Positions 45,842 to 56,510 of a DNA stretch of 64,000 bases are shown here, piece after piece. A program made the position numbers and the translations under genes. The stretch's first letter is position 1. The number at the start of each line of letters is the position of its first letter. The stretch covers positions 140,752,501-140,816,500 of the forward strand of contig JASDFA010000016.1 of the NCBI GenBank assembly GCA_035772735.1, written 5' to 3'. This DNA is from Datura wrightii (taxonomy: Eukaryota > Streptophyta > Magnoliopsida > Solanales > Solanaceae). The notes below the pieces were generated by a model. That model did not search any database. It was not told the DNA's origin and worked only from the letters and a program-made list of their open reading frames with translations.

Positions 45842-47542
45842 CTACAAAGCATCAACAAGAGGTAAATTAATGTGTACCTGTTTAAGCACCTCCATGAACT
45901 TTTTGAAACACGCTTCCTCCTTGTGTTTCTTTAATCTTTGAGGGAACGGGGGTGGTGGTCTTTCTAGTTCAGCTTCCTTTTTCTTCCCCCTCTCATCATC
46001 GTGTTCCCTTTCTTTATCCATTGCTCCTGACTGCTGAGGTGGTCTTTCTGGTTCCACCTCCTTGAGTTGTAAACCACTCCTTTTGGTCACTGTATTTACT
46101 TGCTTTGGATTCGGGTCAGTGTCACTCGGTAGTCCTCCTCTTGGCCTGGTGTTTTAAGCTCCAGCTAGTTACCCAAACTGGTACTCCAACGCCTTTGTAG
46201 CTAACTGATTGTTCTTTACATCTGCCACCAACTTCACATAGTCAGCCTGCAATTGAGCTTGGTTAGCTATCATTGTTTTAAACATTTCCTCAATGCTGGG
46301 TGGTGGTGGTGGAGGAGGTGCATTATTGCTTTTGTATTGAGTCTGATAGTTCTGCTACCCTCCTTGATTTCTCTGTGCACCCTGATTCGAACTCTGCCCT
46401 TGATGACTGTTACTACCCCAGGAGAAATTCAGATGATTCCTCCAATTAGAGTTGTAGTTGTTTCCATACTGTTGGTGATTATTTGTCTGTACATTACCAA
46501 CAAAGTTCACTGAATCTAGATTTGCACCACAACACTCAGCTGAGTGTTCATTACTACCGCATACTTCACACCAAATCTGCTGCACTACATTAACTGGGGC
46601 TTGAGATTGATTTAACCTCATGTTGCTGAAGTGGGTGTTGAGTTGATTTTGCAGCGCAGCTATCTGTGCAATGATAGCTATAAACCCATCCACTTCCAAG
46701 ACTCCTGCCGCTTTCCTTGTTCCTCCTCTAGACAAGTCCGCATTCCACTCTGGATTTCCCTGTGAAATACGATTTAACAAAGTATACAGCTCCTCATAAT
46801 TCTTTTCTAATGCTTGTCCCCTAGCTGTTGAGTCTAGCAAAATTTTTGTGTAGGGTTCCAAACCCTCTATGAAAGTATGCACCAGCACATCATTGGACTG
46901 GTGATGGTGTGGACAATCCCGTAACATGGATTTGAATCTTTCCCAAGCTCGATACAGATTCTCCCCCTCTCTTTGTTTAAAACTTAGAATCTGACTTCTA
47001 AGTCTTGCTGTTATCCCTGATGGAAAGAACCGTATCAAGAATTTCCTTGCAAGATCATCCCAAGTGGTGATGGAATTAGGTGGCTCAGCTTTCAACCACC
47101 TCTTTGCTTCTCCCAATAGTGAAAATGGGAACAATGTAAGCCTTACGTAATCAGATGATACTCCAGCGGGGATGTAAGTGTCACTTATCTCCAAAAAGTT
47201 TTGGAGATGTTGTTGTGGATCCTCGTGAGGGAGACCTATGAATTGCCCGCTGGTGTGCAGCAATTACACCATATTCTGTTTCATCTCAAACCTCCCTCCT
47301 GGCTCGAGTTTGCAAATGCTTGATGTAACATTGTTAGCATGTGGGATTGCCACTTCGCGAACCGGCCTAACTGCCATTTCCTCGGGCACTAATATTGCCC
47401 TTACAAGTGGTGGATTCTGTTGTTGCTCCAGGATTGTTTGTCTGAGCAACTGCAGCTTTCGCTCTAGAGCTTCTCTCCTTTGACGATGAAATTGTCTTTT
47501 CTGCTCTAAGTATGAGTCCACCAGCTCCTTGTCTCTTGCCAG
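45842..47542 (-). pseudogene. gag: D gag, AUG-less, with intact zinc knuckle
   Basis: One frame from CTG 47542-47540 (LARDKELVDSYLEQKRQF). Blocks: KLQLLRQTILEQQQNPPLV, RPVREVAIPHANNVTSSI, a stop TAA at 47261-47263, then a long open 302-codon run (GQFIGLPHEDPQQHLQNFLE, RLTLFPFSLLGEAKRWLKAE, FLIRFFPSG, RAWERFKSMLRDCPHH) and a zinc knuckle CEVCGSNEHSAECC (46527-46570). Later stops after NQGG and elsewhere; the linker holds a proline run and PPPPFPQRLKKHKEEA. Athila/Tat-like gag. Confidence 0.87.
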
Positions 47543-47649
47543 TGTTCAACAGAATTCAATATCTGCAAAAGACACGCCAAGATCAAGTTGTCAGCACAAT
47601 ATAGAAATCGTAAACTAACACTTAAGAAAATAATTTTACCAATTGCCAG

Positions 47650-47667
47650 TCCCCGACAACGGCGCCA
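47650..47667 (-). other. D primer-binding site, tRNA-Asp
   Basis: Minus strand TGGCGCCGTTGTCGGGGA, one change from the tRNA-Asp complement, 6 nt inside the LTR edge. Confidence 0.9.
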
Positions 47668-47673
47668 AAAACT

Positions 47674-49086
47674 TGTTCGGGGTGTTTCACAACTACACGC
47701 AAGTGCACGTGGTCGAAGAAGTAGTAAAATGGCTAAAGTAAGCCAAGTATCGATCCCACAGGGACTAAACCAAGGTAATAACCAAATTAAGTGTTAATGA
47801 ACTCTAACTCTAAAAAATGCAGACAACAATTTAAAGAAGATTTTGAGAGTTGGTTTCCTAATTTATACTAATCTAAAACAAAGTTATAGAGTGAGTCTGA
47901 ACTTTAGTAGTGAGCAAGCTGAGGCTAAAATAAACATGCAGGGAAGTAATTTATCGATACAATTCGGTTAATCTTTCCTTCGGTTGCTAGTCAAGATTTA
48001 TTGCATATGGAGAGAAACTTTCGTATTCTACCCAACTTAAGAATCATGAACCTTCAACCTACATTTCTGTGATAAAAGAATTTCATGTTCTATCCATACG
48101 AAACCGATTCCTTAATTAACTAATACGACTTTCAGATATATTTCTAGTCTGAAGGTAAATCAATTCTCAATTTTCCCAAACTAAGAAGAGATCATATCCT
48201 ACCAATTCACAACTTTCCAATTTCTTTCCTTTTCAAGATAAAATTGGATTTTTTTAGATATACATTAACATTGTCCAGACATTAATGCAGTAAGAACAAG
48301 AATTGATAGAACAACCATGGAAGAAAAGATGAAAAACCAAAATGATCAACAATTACATTCCACTACAAATGTTCTTAACCTCATCAGAAGTGAATTTAGC
48401 CACTCAATTGTGGATTAAACATCATCAAATGAGTATAAATCATACAAACAATTGAAATAAAGGAGAAATAGTTAGAGAAGAACCCCAAGATTTTCGTCTC
48501 CTCAACTGCCTGTAACCCATGTTCTTGCTCAACTAAGGCAGAATCATTAAAAATAAACCTAAGTGTGCTATTTATACTAGTGGGAATTTTTCTCAGAATA
48601 ACAAGCAACGTGTCAAGGAGTGCATCGCGGAGCACTGCCTTCGTGACACGGTGCAAACGATGACCCTCACTGGAATTTTATGTTCCAGGTAAATATAGGC
48701 AACGTGCCACGACATGTAACGTGGGGCTTGGCCAACGTGCCACGGCGCCGTCGCGAACCTTCACTGGAAATTTGCCAAAATAACTCATCCGAGGCAGATT
48801 GCCTCCGCGATTGCGGCGTGACACAGCTCCATCGCGGAGCCTCTTTATTTGCTGCTTTTCCTTGACCTTTTCCACTGCTCTCTTCCGAGTCCATTCTCGA
48901 TTTTCACCAACATGCAACTTAGCATCCTAAAATTACATTTTTCCTGCAAAACAACACTAATCATGTTGGTTAGTATAAATTCACATTTTAACTACAAATC
49001 ACATGAGAATTCCAAATAACGATAGATAAACAAGATGAAATAGATCATTTGAGCATCACTTGGGCATATAATTCTGCCCAAGATCA
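47674..49086 (-). repeat. D 5' LTR
   Basis: 1413 bp, partner of 39323-40737. Tip hairpin CTTGGGCA/TGCCCAAG at 49059-49082, loop of 8. GC-rich island at 48600-48850. Confidence 0.94.
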
Positions 49087-49091
49087 AGGGC

Positions 49092-50827
49092 CACGCGGAT
49101 GTATTTACAGATCACAAGAGTTTACAGTATGTATTCACATAGAAATACCTCAATCTACAGTAAAAGAGGTGGTTAGAGCTACTCAAAGACTATGATATGA
49201 TTGTTATTTACCATCCAGGGAAGGCTAATGTGGTAGTGGACGCATTTAGTAGGCTCTCTATGAAGAGTGTATCCCATGTGGATGAGTGAAAGAAGGAGCT
49301 AGTGAGAGATGTCCATCGACTTGCAAGGTTGGGAGTTAGGTTGGTCGACTCGACTGATGGCGGTGTTGTTGTGCAAAACGGATCAAAATCATCCTTGGTG
49401 ACTGATGTGAAAGCTATAAAAGATGAGGATCCGATGTTGGTAAAGCTGAAAGAAGCCGTTTGATGTCAGAAGGTAGAGGTCTTCTCCCAAGGGGGAGATA
49501 GTGTGCTGCGGTGCCAGGGTCACCTATGTGTTCCAGATATCGATGATTTGAGGAGTCAGATATTGCATGAGGCTCTAGGATCCCTATACTCTATTCATCC
49601 AGGCGCCACCAAGATATATCCTGATTTGTGAAATATATATTGGTGGAATGGCATGAAGAAGGATATTGCAGAATTCGTAGCCAAGTGCCCAAACTACCAA
49701 CAAGTAAAGGTCAAGCATCAAAGGCCGGGAGCGTACTTCAGAATATTAACATTCCAACTTCGAAGTGGGAAGAGATTAATATGGATTTTATCACAGGCCT
49801 ACTTCGTACTCGTCGACACTATGATTCTATTTGGGTTGTGGTAGACAGGTTGACAAAGGTTGCACATTTTCTACCGGTCAAAACATCGGTGGAGGATTAT
49901 GTCAAGTTGTATATCCGAGAGTTGGTTCTGTTTCATGCAGTGCCCTTGTCTATCATTTTAGATCGAGGTACTCAATTTACCTCTCAGTTTTGGAGGTCGT
50001 TCCAAAAAGGGCTTTGTACACAGGCTAAACTCAGCACAACATCCACAAACGGATGGTCAAGCAGAGCGGACAATTAAAACCCTCGAGGACATATTGAGGG
50101 CATGTGTGATTAACTTCAAAGGTGGTTGGGATGATCACTTGCCCTTGATCAAGTTTTCCTGAAATAACAGCTATGACGCTAGTATTCAGATGGCGCCATT
50201 CGAGGCTCTCTACGGGTGGAGATGTAGGTCGCCCATCGGATGGTTCAAGTTGGTGATGTAGAAATGATAGGGCCAAACTCGATTCATCATGCAATGGAGA
50301 AGGTTCAGTTGATAAGAGATAGGTTGAAAACTTCCCAGAGTCGTCAGAAGTCCTATGCGGACGTGAGAAGAAGAGAATTAGAATTTGAAGTCGATGACTT
50401 GGTGTTTCTGAAGATATCTCCCATGAAGGGAGTGATGTGGTTTGGAAAGAAAGGAAAATTCAGCCCTCGTTATGTTGGCCCCTACCGGATTGTTAAACAG
50501 GTTGGTAAGGTGGCATACGAGTTGGAGTTTCCCTCTGAGTTATCTTCCGTGCATCCTGTGTTTCACATATCGCTTTTGAAGAAGTGTTTGGGTGATCCAG
50601 CTTTAGTTATCCTTGTGGACAGTATTGGTGTAAAGGAGAATATTAGCTATGAGGAGGTTCTGATGGAAATACTGGATCGACAGGTTGGAAGGCTAAGGAA
50701 CAAATAATTAGCTTCAGTTAAAGTGTTATGGAGGAATCAACATGTTAAAGGAGCTACATGGGAAGCCGAAGCGGATTTGATGGCTAGATACCCACATTTA
50801 TTCTCTACCGACTCAATGTCAGCATGA
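49092..50827 (+). pseudogene. pol: T2 RNase H end, integrase and chromodomain
   Basis: Continues the RNase H cut by D (DVFTDHKSLQYVFT, then TAG). H2C2 region HEALGSLYSIH...CPNY (last Cys lost). Integrase core: MDFITGLLRTRRHYDSIWVV, ILDRGTQFTSQFWRSFQKG, a shift near 50035, then QTDGQAERTIKTLEDI, so all three acidic positions are visible but split between frames. C-terminal 50240-50707 shows SPMKGVMWFGKKGKFSPRY, GPYRIVKQVGKVAYEL and HISLLKKCLGD; a TAA after RLRNK interrupts the chromodomain, which then runs to a stop at 50825-50827. Confidence 0.88.
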
Positions 50828-51071
50828 GGTATCAGTTTTGACCTAAAACTCTACTTAGTTTCATGTTCAGTTCATGTTCCCAAGTTTCTTTTATGTATGT
50901 GGATGTATGTATGATTTGAGAATTCAGTTCATCTATGTAGTTCTTTTCGAAGGTAGTCATTCCGTTAGTTTTCAACTTAAATGATCAGTATTTGCCTATA
51001 ATGATTGCATGTTTCTACTTTTTCTGTGTGTTTCTAACATTTGAGGACGAATGTTTTCAAGGGGGAGATAT
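50828..51071 (+). other. T2 3' leader and polypurine tract
   Basis: Non-coding, ending CAAGGGGGAGATAT (51058-51071), the polypurine tract, directly before TGTTATACCC of the 3' LTR. Confidence 0.85.
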
Positions 51072-53414
51072 TGTTATACCCTAAAAACCCAAGGATCAGA
51101 CCCGGGAGTTGAAAAGGAGGAAAACTAAAATTCTGCACCAGGTCACAGAACGGATCGTTAGGTGAACCGCGAGGAGGGACCATGAGTTGTGAAGTGATTC
51201 GTGGCCAAGAAGGGAGGTGGACTGGTCTGGGGGACACCACGGGCATGACCCTGAGTCATGGTCAGGCCACACGATTTGTGAGGTCACCCATGGCCTGGAC
51301 TGGATGCTTGGCAAGGGAGATTGGGCAGTGAAGGCTACGAATAGTGACCACAAGTGGTGGTCACTCACCATGATTTGTGGTGTCCTCCGTGGGATCTCAT
51401 GGTGATTTTTTGGTAGTGCACCTCACGACTCAAGGCCACGAGTCGTGGGCACTGGTGACGAGTCGTCCAGTCCCTCGTGGGGACTGACAGTCAGCAAAAT
51501 TCTGCGATTTAAGTAAGGGTTTTTCCGTAATTTCTAAGTTCCTAAAAGCTAAACTACATCATTTTAGCCTATGAAATGTGTGTTTTAGAGGGGGAAACTA
51601 TCCTAAATTCTTCATTCATGCATGCAAGATAATAGAAGAGTGATAGAGAGGTGATCAAAGGGTGATTCAAGGTTTTCTTCAATTTCTTTCAATTCCTTTT
51701 TGGGCATTCAAGGGAGAGTATGATTCAGTCTTCATCAAGTATGTAGGGATATGAATGGGTGGTTTCTTCCACACCCATTCCCAATCCCTCTCTAAAAAGT
51801 ATGAAATTTTATGACTGATCTATGGGGTTTTTACCCAAATGCATTAATTATCTATTTCTACACATAGGTATGAATTGATTATGATTTTATTATCGAATTG
51901 TGAAACATCGGCTAAGTTTATAATGATTTCAATTAAAATTAAGTTTCTACACTTATGAATGTTGAAGCCCATTGACGAAATGATCATGAAAAGTGAGATT
52001 TGTGAAGTATATGTGATAGTGATGAGATATTATGATGAAAATCACGATTTGAAGCTACCCATGTTTATAATTATGTTTTCGATGAGAATTGAGTATTTCT
52101 AAGTATGATAAAGCTTTGGGCAATGCCCACATGTTAAGTTTAAATGATGATTTTCTCGAACTAAGCTTACCACATTGTTTTGGAGCGAAGACTCCCAATT
52201 ATATTCTAGCTTGTGGTATATTTTGAGTAAAGTCTTCCTATGCATAGCTTACCACATGTTTTTGGAGCAAAGGCTCTCAAGTATGTTTTCAGCTTGTGGT
52301 ATGTTTTGAACTAAAGCTTCTCATATGCATGATTTCATATTTGAGATGTATTTGATCATTGAGCTTCATCAATAGACGATGTTGAGCTTCGTGATATATG
52401 ATGTAGAGCATATGCATATTTTTGGGAGTAGTGTCTAGCACCGAGTAGGCTAAGGGTCGATCACCCTATGCTTCAGAACTACGTGCCAACGTAGGTTGAT
52501 ACTATTATATATTATTGGGACCTCGCTCATGAGCTATCCACAACCCTAATGGCCCATGAGCTTGATATCAATATCATGGTTGCGTCCTTAGACCTGACAA
52601 GGTTTTGGATGGATATGCCCACTTGAGTGTAATAGTCGGGACCACGTAAGCTCTATCGTGGTATGTCGGTTAAAAGACGAGTCTCCCATTGTTCCTCATG
52701 ATTTCAGATATGCATATTCATTACTTGTGAGATTTATGTAAATGCATGTTCTAAAGCAGGTTTGACTCAATGTTCAACTTTTACTTATAAATGTCAGAAT
52801 TAAACTTTGAGTCAGTCGAGTCAGTTATAATGTTATGAAGCATGTTATATCATGTTATGAAGAGGTCATGATTTCAGAAAGAATGCATGCAAGTCCTGCT
52901 CTCAGTTTTCTGATGTTATGTTTTAATTAATACATTGTCTTTAAATGATTTTACTTACATTAGTGGGTTTACTTACCTTGCATACTCGGTACATTCCACG
53001 TACTGACCGCATACTTCTATGCTGTATCATTTCATGATACAAGATCCTGCTCTCAGCTTCAGCCTTGCTCTTAGTCAGCTTATTGGAGTTAGCGTTGCTT
53101 TATTGTTGAGTCCTCATCTTCCGAGGACTAGACTATTCATCTTTTCTTTATGTATTTCAGTTTCAGCTTGTTGAGTTAGTTAGAATCTTGTCCCATCAAT
53201 TCGTCGTGATTAGAGGCTATTCATACATATGTATGTATTCAACTTCAAATTTTACATTTTGATGTTATATTCAAGTTAGTATTCCGCTGTGATTGTATTG
53301 ATGGTTATTCAGTTCTTAATTGAATTAGATGTATGCTTATGCCATGGGTCGACTTGGGGTCTCTCGGGGCTCCTTGTCTCATGTTACGATTCGAGCCTCC
53401 GTTCAGTCGTGACA
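51072..53414 (+). repeat. T2 3' LTR
   Basis: 2343 bp, TGTTATACCC to GTCGTGACA, undisturbed, and the reference for the split 5' LTR. GC-rich island 51130-51490 with ACGAGTCGT at 51438-51446 and 51458-51466. The remainder is AT-rich and non-coding. Confidence 0.94.
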
Positions 53415-54680
53415 TTCATGACCAAATAAACACTAACATCGTTGACCCCCATTTAAATACATGTTTAGCCATCAATCAAGGACCCATGAATCAGCCAACG
53501 TCATAATCGATCAATTATGAAGTCCATGCATAATTGTAAAACATTTATATACTTAGTAATAATAAATCCATGATGAGCATTTGAGTAAATCCATATCATA
53601 AATCATAAATCATGATGGGTTAAAGAACATCAAAATCAAGGTAAAATCATAACTCTATTTATCATAGAACATGCTTGATTGGGCATAATTTTATAGAAAT
53701 TTAAATCAATAAATTTATAATCGATTTAGTTGTAAAATCTGCCCATGATTCGTAAAATATGATGTGATACATAAGAGATACTAACCCATAGATATATCAT
53801 TAGGATTTCATGAGAATTTGGGATAAAACCCCATAAGATTTTCAAATAGAATTTTATGAATTAGGAGAGATTGGGCATGAGTGTGAACGAATTCACCCAC
53901 TCATAACCCTACATACCTGAGAGACTTGGATTCTATCACTCCCTTACTTGCCCAAGAGGAATTGAAGAACAATTGATGAAGAACCTTGGGGTTTTATGCT
54001 TGATCACAATCTATTCCCTAGAACTTTGTATGCATGATTTTTAAATATGCTATAATGAATTAACCTATCTTAATACACCATGAAAATAACTTAAAACGAT
54101 GTAGTATAGGACCCTAGGGCTTAGGAATGATGTTAATACCCTTAATAAATTCGTAGTTAAAAACTGACTGTCAGTCCCAACGAGGGACTGGACGAGTCGT
54201 TACGCAACACCACGACTCGTGGCATCAATCGTCGAGTGCTTTGTCCAATAATTCATGTGGGGCTCACCACGGGGGACCCTACGAGTCATTACTGGTGACC
54301 ACGACTTGTGGTCACCACTCTTCATCCGCACTGCCCAATTCTCAAACCATAAGCAATTGGCTGACCACGACCCATCCCACAAATCGTGGTGTCTGACCAC
54401 GAGTTGTCGTGACCAACCGTATGGTACATTTCCAAGATTTTCTTCTCCTTTCCATATCCCTTGACCACGACTGACTCAATGAGTCGTGGGATTGTCCACG
54501 AGTGGTGGCTTCCAATCACCATTTCCAAAATTTAAGACCAGAACCTCACCACGAGTCACCTAACGACTCGTGGTCAACCCCACGAGTCCAGTAATGACCC
54601 GTTCTGTGACTTGGTGCAAATTTTTCAGTTTTCTCCATTTCAACTCCCGAGTCTGATCATAGGGCTTCCGGGGCATTACA
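53415..54680 (-). repeat. T1 5' LTR, right segment
   Basis: Starts with the TSD copy ttcat and continues the LTR left at 27847 (matches 4255-5516 of the 3' LTR), ending GCATTACA. GC-rich island 54170-54610 with ACGAGTCGT at 54192-54200 and ACGACTCGT at 54212-54220 and 54563-54571. Confidence 0.93.
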
Positions 54681-54738
54681 CAACACCAATTTCCATTTTC
54701 TCTCCTTCATCATTAAGGACCCCTATCACCTTGCACTC
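54681..54738 (-). mobile_element. Element F, right part: gag-pro tail
   Basis: Fifty-eight bases between T1's TSD and the LTR of E. On the minus strand they read as an open frame that joins in phase with 3334-3300 once T1 and one TSD copy are left out, ending at the TAA 3297-3299. The last five bases, cactc (54734-54738), are the candidate left TSD of E. Confidence 0.7.
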
Positions 54739-56388
54739 TGATATGTTGTGTGTTTAGAACACTTTCGATGCTTAAAACTAAGAAAATAGCATGGACTTAG
54801 GTATCTTTATACAGACTTTGTTTTCAAAAAAAATAGGTGTTGGACCAAAAATGTGCAAATGATGCATAAAAGTGAAAAAAATCAGCCAAGTACCAATCTC
54901 AGTATGAGCCATACCTAGATTATACAAGTTGTACTGAGACTCATGGAAAAACTCCGAAGGATGAAATAATGTGAAGGCAAAGTACGACCCTCAGTACAAG
55001 CCGTACCAAGATGGTACGAGCCGTAACTGGAGTCATGGAAAACTTTAGAGAAAATTTGCACAAGCAGTCTCTTGGTACGGGTGGAACCCACATATCATAA
55101 CATCTACTTACATCTCATACCATGAGCTGTGGGGAGCTTCAATGATTCTTAAAGACTTGGCAGAACTCCAGATGCAATAAGCAATTACGAGTCGTAGGAG
55201 CAAGGTACGAGGCATACCACAACACTCGTAGAAAACTTCAGAAGATGTCAAAGTTCTCAAAACCAAGCCACAGATGGATTGTACGACTCGTAGGACCATG
55301 GTACGAGTCATACTAGTTGCCAACACTTGGTCAATCTTGCAGCAGCCAGGAAATGTACTGAGAGAAAGGTACAACCCGTACAATCTTGTTATAGGTCGTA
55401 TAACCAGTCGTAGGATGAGTCGCGCTAGATATGGAAATTTCACTATTAGCTTAGGAAAGGAATTCTGATATCTGTATAAATACCTTTTTTTAGTGAAGAG
55501 AGGAGAGAAGACATGTGATTACATTGAGAGAAGACTTTTAATTAATTGTTTGTGAATTATTATCAAGTTTTGGAGAGCAACTCTTGAGATCTACACTTGG
55601 TTTTCTCAATTGTTCTTGATTTTGTTCATCAATATTCAAAGTAGGTTTTCTTCCAATTATTATTGTAAGTATTTTAATTATGTGTTTGTCTATGAATAGT
55701 AGTTACGATCTTACAATCATGAGAGGCTAAAATCTCCACAACTAGGGTTGTGGGAACCATGGTGAATTAATGAACTAGGGTTACACAAAGTGATTCAAAA
55801 CCAATGCTAAACTCTTGTATTGTATTCTCTTCATCTTTAAATATTTCTTAACGCTGTGCAACATTAGGACTTCCCAAATTCTTTACTTGCTTGAACATAG
55901 ATAAGTAGAGATTTAAAAAAAAGAATTACAATAAAGCCTTGATTTTTATGATCATTGTACGACTTGAGCTGTAGTCAAAGGAAAGTTAATTTTGAACATA
56001 TTGATAACGGTTAGTTTGAAATCGTTCATGAGCCCTGACCCGGTGATTGAGTATAGTCATCCAATAGGGATGAATCCAAGTTATCAGTTCTACAAGTAAG
56101 CATTGGAATTGATCACGTGTGTATACCCGAAGTGGTTATGAATCCATGGGGAACACTTATCGTATTTATTTGCGAATCTTGATAACCACCACAATTGCGA
56201 TCTTGTTTTATTATTATTTTTCTTTAAACCCCCGAATTTGGAGATAACTTAAAAACAAGTTTAAGTACCGGCATTAGTCTAGTTCTTACCTTATTCCCTG
56301 TGAGTTCGACCCCAACCTCTTTGTTTGGTTCTTTATTGACAACCTCCGCATCATGCTTTTCCAGGAAGTGTGAGTTTGAGCGTTACCA
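54739..56388 (+). repeat. E 5' LTR
   Basis: About 1650 bp, aligned at both ends with B's LTR (CACTTTCGATGCTTAAAAC near the start, ATTCCCTGTG...TCGACC near the end). Island at 54880-55440 with ACGAGTCGT at 55187-55195 and ACGACTCGT at 55283-55291. The second LTR is outside the window, so the ends rest on the comparison with B. Confidence 0.75.
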
Positions 56389-56393
56389 AAAAG

Positions 56394-56411
56394 TGGCACC
56401 ATTACTGGGGA
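56394..56411 (+). other. E primer-binding site, decayed tRNA-Asp type
   Basis: TGGCACCATTACTGGGGA; all differences from TGGCGCCGTTGCCGGGGA are transitions. Confidence 0.75.
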
Positions 56412-56510
56412 ATACGGCTAAGATTAGCTTAATTGCTTGTATTTAAACTTTTGGTTATTATTTCCTTAATTACGTTTTCTTTTTGTTTTTGGACACCCAC
56501 AGGTTGGTGA

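Larger units (their letters stand above)
39323..49086 (-). mobile_element. Element D: complete gag-pro/ORF3 element in T2 RNase H
   Basis: 9.76 kb, perfect TSD agggc (39318-39322 and 49087-49091), LTRs 39323-40737 and 47674-49086, near-canonical tRNA-Asp PBS, gag-pro frame, hairpin motif, spacer, ORF3, PPT. No RT, RNase H or integrase, so it must move in trans if at all. Intact TSD and closely similar LTRs suggest it is among the youngest insertions here. G is a close relative in opposite orientation. Confidence 0.94.
27848..53414 (+). mobile_element. T2: plus-strand Tekay/Del element in T1's 5' LTR
   Basis: Perfect TSD ttcat (27843-27847 and 53415-53419). Starts TATTATACCC (TG decayed to TA; the 3' LTR keeps TGTTATACCC) and ends GTCGTGACA. 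Without T3 and D its own length is about 9.0 kb: 5' LTR (split), iMet PBS, gag, protease, RT, RNase H, integrase, chromodomain, PPT, 3' LTR. Coding regions carry many stops. Confidence 0.93.
3340..54680 (-). mobile_element. T1: outermost Tekay/Del-type Ty3-gypsy chromovirus
   Basis: Bounded by TGTCATGACC at 3340 and ...GCATTACA ending at 54680, with perfect 5-bp TSD caaca at 3335-3339 and 54681-54685. Removing insertions A, B and T2 leaves about 9.5 kb with the order (minus strand) 5' LTR, iMet PBS, gag with zinc knuckles, protease, RT, RNase H, integrase, chromodomain, PPT, 3' LTR. All coding parts carry stops or shifts. It inserted into element F near the end of F's gag-pro frame. Confidence 0.93.

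Noticed and set aside
54200..54528. Trp-rich frames on both strands
   Set aside because: Translation of the palindromic word island in T1's LTR; repeats of TGGTC/GACCA give Trp/Asp runs.
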